This document shows, piece after piece, positions 32,372-44,047 of a DNA stretch of 64,000 nucleotides (the stretch's first letter is position 1; each line of letters starts with the position of its first letter). Where the stretch lies: positions 4,766,327 through 4,830,326 of the forward strand of contig CM055097.1 in NCBI GenBank assembly GCA_029204225.1, in the 5' to 3' direction. A program made the translations under genes and the position numbers. The stretch is from Diphasiastrum complanatum. Lineage: Eukaryota > Streptophyta > Lycopodiopsida > Lycopodiales > Lycopodiaceae. The notes beneath the pieces were generated by a model, which did no database searches, was not told the DNA's origin, and saw nothing but the letters and a program-made list of their open reading frames with translations.

Positions 32372-32943
32372 AAGTCTGCGAGCTTGAACACTCCTGAGCA
32401 TTCTAGCTCACTTTTTAGAGTTGTTTAGCGATTGCTATTGCACTTACTGCTTATCAGCATTGCGCTTAATTCAGACTTACATTTCAGCCACTCAAAGATA
32501 GCTTAGAGTACGCGGCTTCGATCCGCAACTTGTTGTACTCATTTACTTCTGTTTCGTTTTATACTGAATCAATACTATCTTCTTATTGCGTTCAGGTTCG
32601 TCTAAGAATGTATGCGTTTTTGTAGTTATTCATGACTAATTATTTGTTTGATAATTCAATGCATTAATTTTTGGTTACGTAATCACTGTAGTACTGATGA
32701 TTTCAAAGTTAGTTACTATAAGATCGAACGTGATTCTATCACTATTGTTTTGTTCGAAACTAATAGGCATAATCATGCATAGAGAAAGAGGAAGATAGTT
32801 TATTCCGCTGCGCACAATAAGTTTTTATTCTTGTCGTTTGAATTCTTTTCTTTGTCTTATTTGACACAATAAGTTTTCTTTCTTATCGTTCGAATTCTTT
32901 TCGATTATTATTCGACCTATCTTTCACACACCTCTTTCCAACA
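32334..32943 (+). repeat. copia LTR family 1, left part lost, starting at a CT microsatellite
   Basis: A (TC)16 tract (32334-32366) runs into LTR sequence that matches 2650-3118. It ends TCCAACA directly before a PBS, so it is a 5' LTR whose first 600 bp or so are missing. In the intact copy the matching position also begins with CTCTCTGTC, so the breakpoint lies in the CT run. Confidence 0.8.
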
Positions 32944-32955
32944 TGGTATCATAGC
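32944..32955 (+). promoter_or_regulatory. primer-binding site (initiator Met tRNA, one mismatch)
   Basis: TGGTATCATAGC follows the LTR end TCCAACA and differs at one base from the standard site. Confidence 0.85.
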
Positions 32956-33133
32956 GTTGATTCTTCAAGGCCAAATACTATATTAGAACGCAAGCTGTTA
33001 TACTTGATATCTTTCGTGATATCAAATTATTCTTCAGTTTGAATCAATTTGTTTCAGTATCAGAAAATTGATTTTCATAGCACTGTATCTTTCTCTTAAC
33101 AACAATCAAATTATTGACTATCTAAAGTTTGAG

Positions 33134-33912
33134 ATGGATTCTCAAAGTAAAGTCATTCTTATCGCAGACAAGCTGAATGGATCCAATTATCATCTATGGA
33201 AATTTATGATGAAGACCTTGCTAATCGCCAACGAGTTGTGGGATGTTGTTACGGGTATCGAAGTGAATCCTGAAGACAACAAAGACGACTCAAAATAGAA
33301 GTTGAAGGATAATAAAGCTTTCGCGCTTATTATCCTCAATATATTAGATACTCAAATTGGCCACATAGCTGAAGACAGAACTTCAAAAGAAGTTTGGGAC
33401 ATCCTGAGCTCACTATATGATGTGAGAGACGTAACTACCAAATTACATCTTTGAAGGAAATTCTTCACACTCAAGATGTCGAAGAATGATTCTCTTCAGA
33501 ATCATATTAACCAGTTTAAGAATCTCTTGCAATAGATGGCCACTGTCAAATCAGTCATAGACGATCAAGATACAACTATTAGAACATATGAGAACTAGGT
33601 GATGATCATCACGACAAACTCAAATTTAACTCTTACCAGAGTTATCACTATGTTGCTGCAAGAAGATAATCAAAGAAGTCAAGACACTTTGCCTACCTCT
33701 TCGCCTCATGCTCTATATGTCAACAAGGTCTCGAAACAACAGAAGCATAAAAGCTCTAAGCAGTCTGCATCGAATCAGAAACAAATTCACTGGTCAAGAA
33801 CAATCATCGAATCCAAATTCATCGAAGAAGAAGATGTTTTGCAGGTATTGCAAGCACAATAACCATGATATCCAGGATTGCCGAATTATCAAAGCAAAGA
33901 ATGCAGGATGAA
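33134..33912 (+). pseudogene. Ty1/copia Gag with zinc knuckle
   Basis: The frame starts MDSQSKVILIADKLNGSNYH and contains the copia Gag block LWKFMMKTLLIANELWDVVT. Stops (first TAG at about 33296, others near 33450, 33532 and 33596) interrupt a recognisable core (KAFALIILNILDTQIGHIAE, SKEVWDILSSLYDVRD). A final frame carries the knuckle CRYCKHNNHDIQDC near 33840 (CX2CX4HX4C, intact). Protease and everything downstream are missing; minus-strand gypsy sequence begins near 33950. Confidence 0.88.
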
Positions 33913-33949
33913 GGTTGAAAGGCCGAGGCATTCTTCAACCTATAAATCC

Positions 33950-35357
33950 TATGTTAGTGTTTGTAATATTCACAAATAGATTCTAGCATGATTTTGAGTC
34001 AAGGAAAGATATACTATGAGAAACATAATCTTTTTTTAACGACTCATTCCTAGCATAAAAACATTCCTTGCCTAGGATTAAATCTACCTTATCAAGATTC
34101 ATAACATGAAAAGACAAACTATCTACATAGTTCTGAATCTTCAACGACACGTGGGAGACAAAGTGGTCCCAGACCTGCTGCTCCCCACCAACTGCCATCC
34201 TAACCACATACATGTGGTCACTTGGTGCGGTTGCCAACTACAGCTTTTGCACCAACTTAGCATTAATAAAACTGTGAGTAGAACCGTCATCAAATAAAAT
34301 ACTCATAGGTTGGTTGCCTATGAACCCACTCATAGGAATGAGATTGTGAGGTCCAAACACTGCAGTATTAAAACAACAATTGCTACAAACAGTTTCATCC
34401 GTAAAGGATCAATACAAGAAATATAAAAAATACCTAGAGCCTTGAAAGAGTGGCCTCCTTTCTTTCGTTTCTTCAAGCAGACCTTTGAAAGGTGCCCCTT
34501 CTCCATGCAGGAGAAACACAACCCACCGCTTTTGGCCTTGTCAAAGTCAGTTCTCTCCAACCGAGGGCACTTTTTTTTCTTCCCGAAGGGGAAGCTTTGT
34601 CAACAATTCTCTCTTTGCCCTTTTTGAAAGGAGGGGCTGAAGAGGATTTTTTTTTGAATTCAGGCTTTTGTTGCTTTTTGCGGATCATAATGTGTGTATC
34701 GTCGAAAATTCGAGCAAAACGTATGACATTCTCAAGGGATTGCGGTTGATTGCGGCGGACCTCCCACTGATACTCTTTGAGCAAGCCCAATATTAAATGT
34801 AGCTTAAGGAGAACTCCGTCAATGCAGTTGACAAACCACGAAAAACTTTTTGGAAGTCTTGCAAATAGGCATCCAAGGGTTTCGTCCCCATTTGCAACAT
34901 GGCAAATCAACGATAATACTCAAAATCGTCAAGGACTGGCATAAAGACGGCCTTAAAGGCTACTTGGAAGTCATCCCAAGTTGATGGGACTGTAGCACGC
35001 TCCTTAAGATCCTACCACCATGAATACGCTACCGTGTAAAAACATAATGGTAGTAGCAATCCGGGAACTATCTAGAAGATCATGCATGAAAAAATGAGAT
35101 GTCCACTGATCCAACCTCCTAAGACCACGTCTTGGTGTCTGTCCTTTTTCTCCCCAGTGAAAAACCCCAGGGTAAACATCAGATTGAGGAGTGTCTGGCC
35201 GAGATTGGGACATAGCCCGCAATTCGATCTTCGCTTGTTTATGCCTAGAGTTCATGTCAACAATCTGTTGTTGCAATAGATTTATTGCGCGCGCCATTTT
35301 CTCCGTATTAGTCCTCGGGGGACTTGGAGCCTCGGTAACATCCATAGGAGTGTCCAT
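33950..35357 (-). pseudogene. Ty3/gypsy Gag and protease remnant (G2)
   Basis: The likely start is the ATG at 35357 (MDTPMDVTEAPSPPRTNTEK), followed by a helical stretch (ARAINLLQQQIVDMNSRHKQ). After a stop near 35004 the Gag core continues in another frame (EYQWEVRRNQPQSLENVIRF), then a basic tail. The knuckle CFSCMEKGHLSKVC lies near 34510. A retropepsin follows: ILFDDGSTHSFINAKLV near 34280, where Asp-Asp-Gly replaces the usual Asp-Ser/Thr-Gly, and VDLILGKECFYARN near 34060. Several frameshifts disable it. RT and beyond are missing. Confidence 0.8.
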
Positions 35358-35439
35358 GGCAAAAACAATATGTAGCAAAAAGCTAAAGAAAAAATGGAGA
35401 AGAACGGTATCAAAACCGTTAAAATCTAACAACTAGTAA

Positions 35440-35930
35440 CATATCATGCTTGAGTACCACATGCCGCTAGATGTATAGGACCAAGATAGTCAAGTCCCCA
35501 CTTCTCAAACGGTACTTGTACTAAAACTGGATGTAATGATTCATAATGTTGTTTAATCGATTAATGGGCACATTGACAAACATCACAAGATGAATAAACT
35601 TTTTAGTATCCTTATGAATCAAAAATTGATAAAATTGTGCCTTCATAAATAATTTTTTTGTTGAATTTTTTTTTTTAATGAGCATTAGGCTGCCCATGCA
35701 TCAAATACTCCACAATATCAGCTGCCCACTCAAGTACCACTTCCACATAAAATAATGCGGCATCAGGTAGCTCATCACCCATTTCAATATTTACCGGTGC
35801 TGAGTATATCCTTGACACATGATCGACAATATAGTGTTGTTTGCCCTTTCAAACTAGTTTCTAATTGAGCCAACCAGAAATAATCGTAGGTGTGGACAAT
35901 TGCTTGTTAATAAAAATGTGCATTTTTTTT
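35440..35930 (-). pseudogene. Ty3/gypsy RNase H end and integrase start
   Basis: Minus-strand frames read HYIVDHVSRIYSAPVNIEMG (RNase H end), FYVEVVLEWAADIVEYLMHG, and then, past poly-A indels and a deletion, a zinc-site remnant (VMFVNVPI region). The integrase core start VPFEKWGLDYLGPIHLAACG keeps the first catalytic Asp. It lies upstream, in minus-strand order, of the G2 Gag, so it comes from a different or rearranged element. Confidence 0.7.
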
Positions 35931-36184
35931 ACGGGACCATAATCAGTTTGTTTGATTGTCTACAATACTCTTTAGTTTTTTTATGTGGCCATAATCAACT
36001 TGTTTGATTGTCTACAATAGACTCTTCATTTTTTTGATGATTGATTCTTGCAGATTGAAAAAGTGGATACCATTGGCAAGAAAAGAATTGCAGCCTATTG
36101 ATCTGTCCCACAAAATAACTTCTTTTTTATACTTTAAACAACATTTTATATACCAGTTCTTGCATGGTTTGTTGTTCTCTGGAC
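35931..36184. other. no clear feature
   Basis: A TGTTTGATTGTCTACAATA phrase occurs twice (near 35949 and 36001). This is probably intron or flank of the MULE-like gene that follows. Confidence 0.35.
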
Positions 36185-37621
36185 AATGACAAAAAAGATA
36201 GATGCCGTGTTTTCAAGATGTCGACTACTGGACTAGCATATGGAGTAGAACTTGTAAAGAGAATGCAACAAGCGAATGAGCTGGCAAAATCTTGGAGTTG
36301 CTTTGATCATGTTCATTGAATTAAAGACTAGGTTACAATGGCTGCTCATGTCTATGACATAAGGTACAAATTATTGTAATTCTAGTTGTGACATTATTAA
36401 AGCTACTTGTTTCTCTCATCTGGTGTGGCCCTTGTTATGCATGAAAGCTGAGGATGTTCAAGCACATGTGTTGTTTTGGGAGTTGCTGAACCATGTCATG
36501 TCAGAGCATATGCATGATCCGGTCACATTTAGAGGGTTAGGGCAGGCATCACACAAGCGAATTGGAATGCTAAGCGCATTGTTTATGGCAAAGATGCTAA
36601 CACACCAAATTGGAGAGGAGAGATCATGCTTATTTCATTTTATGGATAGTGTGAATAAACACACTTCACATAAAACAATCATCCAGAGATGCACATATTG
36701 CTTTATGCTTGCAGTGGCGAGATGCAATAGATTTTAATGCCGCCGATGAAATTTATAATAAAATAACTGCATGGTGGAAGATGGATAATGCATATGATAA
36801 TTGTTTGAATGAATTGAAAAGTTGGTTAGTCTGGTGGAAAAATCAAATCCATAGATGCGAAAAATTTATTGTTACGGTATGAGTTGATTTATTTTGTTGC
36901 TACGATATGTGTTTTCTAGTATGGTGATAGCTAGACAATTCCAAGTTGATGATTTACGAAGCTACAGTGGGAGATTTAGCAAACGCAATTTTGCAGAGTG
37001 CACGGGAGAAGCTGGCCATTACATTGGTCAAGGTCCCACATTCCAAAATCTGCTAGAGAGAGTGCTCTCAAGAAGGAGATCCTCAATTATTGGTGCCCCA
37101 TTCTCTAAAAGAGTTGATGAATTTGTCGAACAAATTGATTTGACTAGGCAAGACCATGATGTTAATGCACCAATTCAAACTGTCAGCACCAATTCAAACT
37201 GTCAGACGCAAGAGGCTAGTACAACAATGGAGTGCTGAAAATGATAATATATCTCATCATCCAGATATAACACATGCAAAGAGTATCCACAAAGAGTAAA
37301 TCCAATCCTCCAGGTTGCAGTCAATTTGGAACGTGGACAAACGAGACATAGATATGGCGTGTCAAAATCTGCTAAGGATCAAATGGAAAAGAGAATATCA
37401 CTGAAGGAGAATTTACTAGAGGTGATCAAAGTACCTTCAGAACATAAGGAGCTATATATTCTTTAGACTTTTGATATCATTCAAACAGGTGTAACTTATC
37501 AGATCACAATTGGTAATCAGCCATCGTGCACATGTGCAGATTTTTCCTTGAACATGACCATGAAAAAATACATACCTTGCAAGCATATGTATTTTGTTTT
37601 CTTGAATGTCAAGGGGCTGGA
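36185..37621 (+). pseudogene. MULE transposase gene, DDE and SWIM part (copy B, 5' segment)
   Basis: CRVFKMSTTGLAYGVELVKR and a MAAHVYDIRY block match copy A. Downstream pieces in shifting frames read VLFWELLNHVMSEHMHDPVT, ITQANWNAKRIVYGKDANTP, ERSCLFHFMDSVNKHTSHKT and ITAWWKMDNAYDNCLNELKS, the pattern of a MULE DDE domain with its CLFHW...HT block. A GTATGA donor at 36877 marks an intron. The last exon (from about 37300, one TAG near 37465) ends in a SWIM zinc finger, CTCAD...PCKH at 37527-37586 (C-x-C-x14-C-x-H). It is split at 37621 by a chromovirus and resumes at 44048. Stops and frameshifts show it was already decayed or has decayed since. Confidence 0.7.
37617..37621 (+). repeat. target-site duplication (left), CTGGA
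   Basis: CTGGA directly precedes the 5' LTR and is repeated exactly at 44048-44052 after the 3' LTR. Five bp is the normal gypsy target duplication length. Confidence 0.9.
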
Positions 37622-38703
37622 TGTTACATACCTCTGTAACTAGCAGTACTTCAGACCCCTGAAAGTCCATTTAGTGTTGGGGGCTAAATGGCAAGGTACC
37701 CTTAGGACTAAGGGTATGTGCCCTTGGATAAGGACATGCAAGTGACTATACCTTAGTTGGAGGTATAGAGTCATTTGACCCTTGGATAAGGGATACCCTT
37801 AGTATTAAGGGTAGGTGTCTTAGATTAAGGTACTAGTGTCCTTGGTAATGGGCAGCTAGGTGTCTATGCCTTGGATGGAGGTATGGAACCTAGAGAGGTG
37901 CTAGAAAGTCATTGGATGACTATTTTTCTAAACCTTGGGCCTCAACCTTGAACCATATCTCTTTATTGGTCTAGGACCAAAGTATACTTGCACAACTTGG
38001 GCAATGGGACCTAGTAGGAGGGCGCCCTTCTAAAGTGTCCATTGAGTTCCCAACCCCCACAAGAAAGGCATTCAAAGAGTCATAGGTTATGGAAAGAGTC
38101 TCTTGACATTACATAAGCCTATGGAGGCTCTTGGAGATTCTTTAACTCCCCTAGGCTTCTCTCTCTCTCTCATTGGATGAGCATGGAACTCCATAGTGCA
38201 TTGGAGGGGTCCATGGGCCATCTATATGAGGGTAGTAGGGCGCCCATTGGGAGGGGAGAGATCTATCTTGTTTGCTTTGGTTATGCTCTAGTGTTGCTAC
38301 TAGTGTGTAGAGTGCTTTCTTGTGGTAGTATGCTTGAGGTTTGGATCTTGCTTATGGTCTGGGACATAAGTAGGGTTTGGATCTTGAGAATGCTATGGAG
38401 TGTTGTGGTATGCTTGTGATTTGTTTATGGTTAGCAAGGGGGTGCTAGATAGGTCTTTCTTTGAGCTTGGATCTAGCTATGGTTGGGTGGTGAATACTTG
38501 AGGCCAGCTTGTTATCTATCTTTGTGTTTAAAGAGTAGGGACACGGGTGGAGGAGAGATCCTTGGAGGCTTGCAGATCCTTACTTGTAGGTGGAGGCATC
38601 CTAGCTTGGAGTTGGGGAGCATCTTGAAGCTTGCAGGTTGCTTGGAGGACATTTGGAGGCTCTACCTTGGATTTGGAGGACTTCCTCACCTCTACTTGTA
38701 AAA
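37622..38703 (+). repeat. chromovirus 5' LTR
   Basis: It starts TGTTACATACC. It ends TTGTAAAA where TGTAACA would be expected, a degenerate terminal repeat. A CTCTCTCTCTC tract lies near 38160. It pairs with the LTR at 42967. Confidence 0.93.
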
Positions 38704-38704
38704 G

Positions 38705-38716
38705 TGGTATCAGAGC
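38705..38716 (+). promoter_or_regulatory. chromovirus primer-binding site
   Basis: An exact TGGTATCAGAGC one base after the LTR end, complementary to initiator Met tRNA. Confidence 0.9.
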
Positions 38717-39345
38717 TAGACAAATGATGGTAACCTTTCTAAACTTCTTCAAGTTCTATTAAGATCATCAACTAAATTTTTTTTTGGGGAAGATTATAGG
38801 CTTTTCTAGTTGTAGGAAGCTTGTAGTTGAAGAACCCAACGAATCTAGTTCTATTTGGAAGAGAATAGTGATGCTTATAGAATTGTTTAGGGGCTGATTT
38901 TTTATCATTTTAGAGAAGTTTTAAAGTGGGCTTTGGATTTTTAAAAGTTCTGAAAAAAGATTTGTGGGATGGGTAGAGGAAGTCTTCCTCTACATAAACA
39001 AACTTTTTTTTGGCAAAAAGATTGATTCTAGCTATGTGTTTTGATCAAAACTCGTGTTTTTTTTGCATAAATGAAGTGTTTGAAGTTTTGATTTTCATTT
39101 TGAAGTTCTGTTTTTCAGACCTGTAAATCTGAAAATCAGATCTGAAAAGTGAAGTTTTCATTCAAACTTCATTAGTTACACCTTTCTATCTCCTCTTTCA
39201 TGAAGATGACAATGTAGGAAGGGAATGGTAGTGTAACTTAATGCTTTTTATTTGCATTGGATGTAACAATTGAAGCATTTCTATCATTCTAATTTGAGCA
39301 CTTGTTGTTGTATTTGCATAATAGGAAAACACACAAGCAACCCCA

Positions 39346-40233
39346 ATGGATCAAACCAATGAAAATCCAACATTTGATCTATCAAACCCATCCAATGTGG
39401 CACAAACTCTTGAACTTTTATACCAACAAATTCAAGCCACTAATAATTAACTTCTTGAAACTAATTAAAGAAACCAAGACTTAGAGTCTAGGTTAGCCAA
39501 TCAGAAGAAGCGTGTAGTTCCACCTCTTGTAAAAGTGTTTAAGGGGGAGAAGAAAGATAGGAACTTACAAGTGGTAAGTTCTTGGCTAAATGTTTGGAAC
39601 AAATACTTTGCCATGAACCAATTCCCTGAATCTGAAAAGTTATCCACTGTCACTATGTTCCTTGAAAGAGAGCCTTAGTTTGGTGAGATGACTTAGTTGC
39701 AAAGGGCAACCAACCTTGTACATGGGATGATTTTGGCAAGCTTTTCAGGGATTATTTTCTACCACTTTTAGATGACTATGAACACTTCCAAAAGTTGAGT
39801 CATCTAACCATGAATAAAGGTTTGGAACAATTTATTCAAGATTTTCATGAGTACCTGAATCCACTTTATAGTGATATTCTGCGTAAGGTACAAATGTTAA
39901 TGTTTATTGATGGGTTACCAAAAGATTATCAAGTGAATGTTCGTAGGAACCATCCAAAAACCCTAGAAGATGCTTTTAGGGCTGCAAAATACTTTGATGA
40001 CACATCTAAGCCACCTAGGGGTCAACAGCCTAATAAGCAGAAAAAAAGGTTTTCAATTTAAGAGGTGGGATAGGGAAGCTGTTAGTGAAACACATCCCAA
40101 TTCCAACAATCTTAAGAAAACCAAGAAAAACTTTAAAAACCATCAAGTGGCATTGATAAAGCTAAAGCTCGTAAGAAGAACCTGTGCTTCAAGTGCAATG
40201 GCGAGGGTCACCTTGCACGAGATTGCGTCAAAT
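39346..40233 (+). pseudogene. chromovirus Gag
   Basis: The first ATG of the main frame is at 39346 (MDQTNENPTFDLSNPSNVAQ). Stops follow in QATNN-stop-LLETN. The Gag core is split by a frameshift near 39720: SWLNVWNKYFAMNQFPESEK, then HLTMNKGLEQFIQDFHEYLN, FIDGLPKDYQVNVRRNHPKT and EDAFRAAKYFDD. The zinc knuckle CFKCNGEGHLARDC lies near 40186-40227 and is intact. The retropepsin that should follow is absent; RT begins about 110 bp later. Confidence 0.88.
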
Positions 40234-40329
40234 AACCAGCTTCTACCTCAGGTAATCTATCTTGAAGTAATGAGATGGATGTATTTTGTCCTTAGTTCTT
40301 TAGTCTTTGGACCTAATGACCTTAAGTGC

Positions 40330-40990
40330 ATTAAAAGTAAAGAAATTGAACAAGGTAATCGTTAAGAATAGATATCCACTACCGTGGATGGATGACCTAA
40401 TAGATTATCTTGGTGGTGCTGGGTACTTTACCAAGATAGATCTAAGGTCGGGATTCCATCAGATTCGCATTAAGACAAAAGATATACCAAAAACCAGGTT
40501 TTGAACTCGCTTTGGTCACTACAAATTTTTGTGTTGCCTTTTGGTTTGACCAATGCACCGGCAACTTTCCAATAGATGATGAACAATTTGTTCAGGCCAT
40601 ATTTGAAAAGATTCATAGTGGTATTCTGAGATGATATCCTAGTGTTCAGTAAGACTTTGGCGGAACATAAAGAGCATCTTAGGATTGTCTTGGACATTCT
40701 AAGAAGGGAAAAGCTCTTTGCCAAGGAGTCTAAGTGTGATTTTTTTGCTAAGGAATTGTCCTACTTGGGGCATAAGATTTCCGAACGGGGGGTGGAGATT
40801 GAGGCTGATCGTATCTAGAGGGTTATTGATTGGCCTATTCTCACTACAGTTCGAGAAATCAAGTCTTTCTTGGGGTTTGTGAGATTTTTCCGTCGGCATA
40901 TTTCCCAATTTGCTTGATTGACATTTCTCCTTACCCAGACCTTGAAAGGCTATAAGAAGTTAAGCCGGAGGGCTAAGAGTCCACTAGTGG
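40330..40990 (+). pseudogene. chromovirus reverse transcriptase, stop in FxDD
   Basis: RT begins [20 protein letters not shown] and [15 protein letters not shown], then [14 protein letters not shown] and a catalytic motif reading F-stop-DD-ILVFSK (TGA in place of the second residue). YLGHKISERGVEIEADRI and VREIKSFLGFVRFFRRHISQ follow. Several stops and at least two frameshifts are present. The N-terminal palm before NRYPLP is deleted along with protease. Confidence 0.88.
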
Positions 40991-41004
40991 TGTAGACAGA
41001 GGAT

Positions 41005-41440
41005 ATGAATGATTGTTTTGAGTTGCTTAAGAAAAGTGTCACTTCGGCACCAATACTAATCATTGGCGATCCTAATAAGACTTTTGTGGTTAGGACCGAT
41101 GCCAGTGATTATGCTATTGGAGCTGTTTTGATGCAGGATGGACATCTTGTGGCTTATGAAAGCAAGAAACTCAATCCTGTTCAGTCTAGGTATTGTACTT
41201 ATGAGAAGGAACTGTTTGCAATTGTTCATTCCTTGAAAATTTGGCGACATTATTTGTATGGAACCAGATTTGAAGTTTTGACGGATCATCAGACTCTTCG
41301 ATATTTCTGTGATGCTATAGATTTAAAGGGGAGACAAACTAGATGGGCTGAGCTGATGCAAATCTTTGACTTTTCTGTACATTATTGTAAAGGAAGTCAA
41401 AATACTCTAGCGGATGCTTTGAGTTGGTTACTGGTTATTA
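41005..41440 (+). pseudogene. chromovirus RNase H
   Basis: An open frame contains FVVRTDASDYAIGAVLMQDG, YCTYEKELFAIVHSLKIWRH, FEVLTDHQTLRYF and KGSQNTLADALSWL, so the RNase H catalytic D-E-D set and the end are present. It continues without a stop into integrase, so this part could still be read if translation reached it. Confidence 0.88.
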
Positions 41441-42956
41441 ATCAGTTGTGCTTTACTGTTATAGAACCGGAGTTGTTTCAGTCTCTTCAAGGACTATATG
41501 TGTCCGATACTTTTTTTGGAAAGTATTGGCAACATTTACTTTCGGGGGTCAATTCAGGTTTGCAAGATTCCTCGAATCAGGAAACGACTAAAACAGATTT
41601 CCTAATTCGAAACAGGATTTTGTTTCGTAAAAGAAAGGTGTGTGTACCGGAGAATGACACTGTAAGGGCCCAAATCTTGCATGAGTGTCATGATAGTCCA
41701 TGCGCAAGACATCCGGGTACACGAAGAACACTCGATTTAGTTCGAAGGCAATTTTGGTGGCCTAAGATGAAAAGTCATGTAGAGGCCTATGTACTTAAAT
41801 GTACTAAGTGCCAGTTAAATAAAGTAGAGAGGCTAAAAGCTAGTGGCCTATTACATCCTTTAGATATTCCTACTGGAAAGTGGGACAATATATGGATTTT
41901 GTGGTCGGGCTTCCACGTACAGGGAAGGGCCATGATTCGGTTTGGATCATTATTGACAGACTTACGAAATTTGCTCAATTTATCCCAACGAAAACTACTG
42001 TTAAAGCTTCAGAACTAGCTCAACTGTTTGTTGAGAAGCTTTTTCGACTTTACGGGCTGCCTTGCGATATTGTCAGTGACCGTGACCCAAAATTCATTGG
42101 GAATTTTTGGCAAGCAGTATTTGAAAAGTTGGAAACAACTTTAAGTTTGAGTTCTATAGATCATCCGGAATCAGACGGTCAAACGGAAAGGACCAATCAG
42201 ATGATGGAGGATATGCTTCGAGCAAATGTGGACCATCGGCAGTCTAATTGGGAACAGTACCTTCCACTGGTGAAATTTGCATATAACAGTGCAAAACATT
42301 CAGCGACCGAATTCAGCCCTTTCATGCTTATGCATGGTTTTCAACCTCGATCACCAATTAGTGTTGGCATGAGAAACCTACAAGTGCAAGCCGCAGCTGA
42401 TTTCCTTGCGGATATGTAAGAAATGTTATAGCTGGCTAAAGATAGCATAAGAAGTTCCCAAGACAGGGCAAGACACTATGTTGATCTATCTCGGAAGCAC
42501 AAGGTATTCACGGTCAACGACTGGGTATTTTTGAGAGTCTCTAGTCACTCTAGGGGCTCAAAAACTATTAAGTGTGCAAAGTTGGCGCCTAGGTATTGCG
42601 GTCCTTTTAAGGTTATTTAAGTGATAAACAAGGTCGCATACAAAGTAGACCTTCCGGCTAACGTTGGAATTCATCATGTTTTCCACGTTAGTAAGTTGAA
42701 GCCCTCGTTGGGGGTTGGGGAGACCCTGGTCCCTGTGGAAGATCTAGTGGAACCTCTTTGTGATGAGTCCGTGAGTGGACCACCTGACCCCGAGGCGATT
42801 GTTAATAGCCGACAGAGAACTCTACGAAGTAGAGTGCTTCGGAAATTTTTAGACAGGTGGAGGGGCAAATTAGAAGAGGAGGATACCTGGGAAAAGGAGG
42901 CCGATCTCCAGAAGAATTTTCCAAATTTTTCCCTACAAAGAAAAATTAAAGTTTAG
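41441..42956 (+). pseudogene. chromovirus integrase with chromodomain
   Basis: The H-H-C-C zinc site (HECHDSPCARH ... CTKCQ) is followed by one frameshift near 41880. The catalytic core is complete: MDFVVGLPRTGKGHDSVWII, DIVSDRDPKF and ESDGQTERTNQMME supply the D-D-E triad. Stops at 42418, 42428 and 42618 break the GPF/Y region (WVFLRVSSHSRG, APRYCGPFKVI). The last frame runs through VAYKVDLPANVGIHHVFHVS and a chromodomain (RVLRKFLDRWRGKLEEEDTW, about 42790-42930). Confidence 0.9.
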
Positions 42957-42966
42957 GGGGAAGGAA
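42952..42966 (+). promoter_or_regulatory. chromovirus polypurine tract
   Basis: TTTAGGGGGAAGGAA immediately precedes the 3' LTR start TGTTACA. Confidence 0.85.
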
Positions 42967-44047
42967 TGTTACATACCTATGTAACTAGCAGTACTTCAGA
43001 CCCCTAATAGTCCATTTGGTGTTGGGGGCTAAATGGCAAGGTACCCTTATGATTAAGGGTATGTGCCCTTGGATAAGGACAGACAAGTGACTATACCTTA
43101 GTTGGAGGTTTGGAGTCACGTGACCCTTGGATAAGGGGTACCCTTAGTATTAAGGGTAGGTGCCTTAGATTAAGGTACTAGTGTCCTTGGTTAAGGGCAA
43201 GTAGGTGTCTATGCCTTGGATGGAGGTATGGACCTAGAGAGTTGTTAGAAAGTCATTGGACGACTATTTTTCTAAACCTTGGGCCTCAACCTTGAACCAT
43301 ATCACTTTATTGGTCTAGGACCAAAGCATACTTGCACAACTTGGGCAATGGGACCTAGTAGGAGGGCGCCCTTCTAAAGTGTCCATTGAGTTCCCAACTC
43401 CCACAAGAAAGGCATTCAAAGAGTCATAGGTTATGGAAGGAGTCTCTTGACATTCCATAAGCCTATGGAGGCTCTTGGAGATTCTTTAACTCCCCTAGGC
43501 TTCTCTCTCTCTCTCATTGGATGAGCATGGAACTCCATAGTGCATTGGAGGGGTCCATGGGCCATCTATATGAGGGTAGTAGGGCGCCCATTGGGAGGGG
43601 AGAGATCTCTCTTGTTTGCTTTGGTTATGCTCTAGTGTTGCTACTAGTGTGTAGAGTGCTTTCTTGTGGTAGTATGCTTGAGGTTTGGACCTTGCTTATG
43701 GTATGGGACATAAGTAGGGTTTGGATCTTGAGAATGCTATGGAGTGTTGTGATATGCTTGTGATTTGTTTATGGTTAGCAAGGGTTTGCTAGATAGGCCT
43801 TGCTTGGAGCTTGGATCTAGCTATGGTTGGGTGGTGAATACTTGAGGCCAGCTTATTATCTATCCTTGTGTTTAAAGAGTAAGGACACAGGTGGAGGAGA
43901 GATCCTTGGAGGCTTGCAGATCCTTACTTGTAGGTGGAGGCATCCTAGCTTGGAGTTGGGGAGCATCTTGAAGCTTGCAGGTTGCTTGGAGGACATTTGG
44001 AGGCTCTATCTTGGATTTGGAGGACTTCCTCACCTCTACTTATAAAA
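42967..44047 (+). repeat. chromovirus 3' LTR
   Basis: It matches the 5' LTR along its whole length, with about 40 single differences and one 1-bp gap counted by eye, and ends TTATAAAA before the CTGGA duplication. Confidence 0.93.

Larger units (their letters stand above)
37622..44047 (+). mobile_element. complete-length Ty3/gypsy chromovirus nested in MULE gene
   Basis: The 6,426-bp element has two LTRs of 1,082 and 1,081 bp, an exact PBS, Gag, RT, RNase H, integrase with a C-terminal chromodomain, a PPT and a 5-bp target duplication. By eye the LTRs differ at about 40 positions (near 4%), so insertion is fairly recent. It is defective: protease is deleted and many stops interrupt Gag and RT. 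The chromodomain marks it as a chromovirus, a lineage whose integrase can target marked chromatin. Confidence 0.93.
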
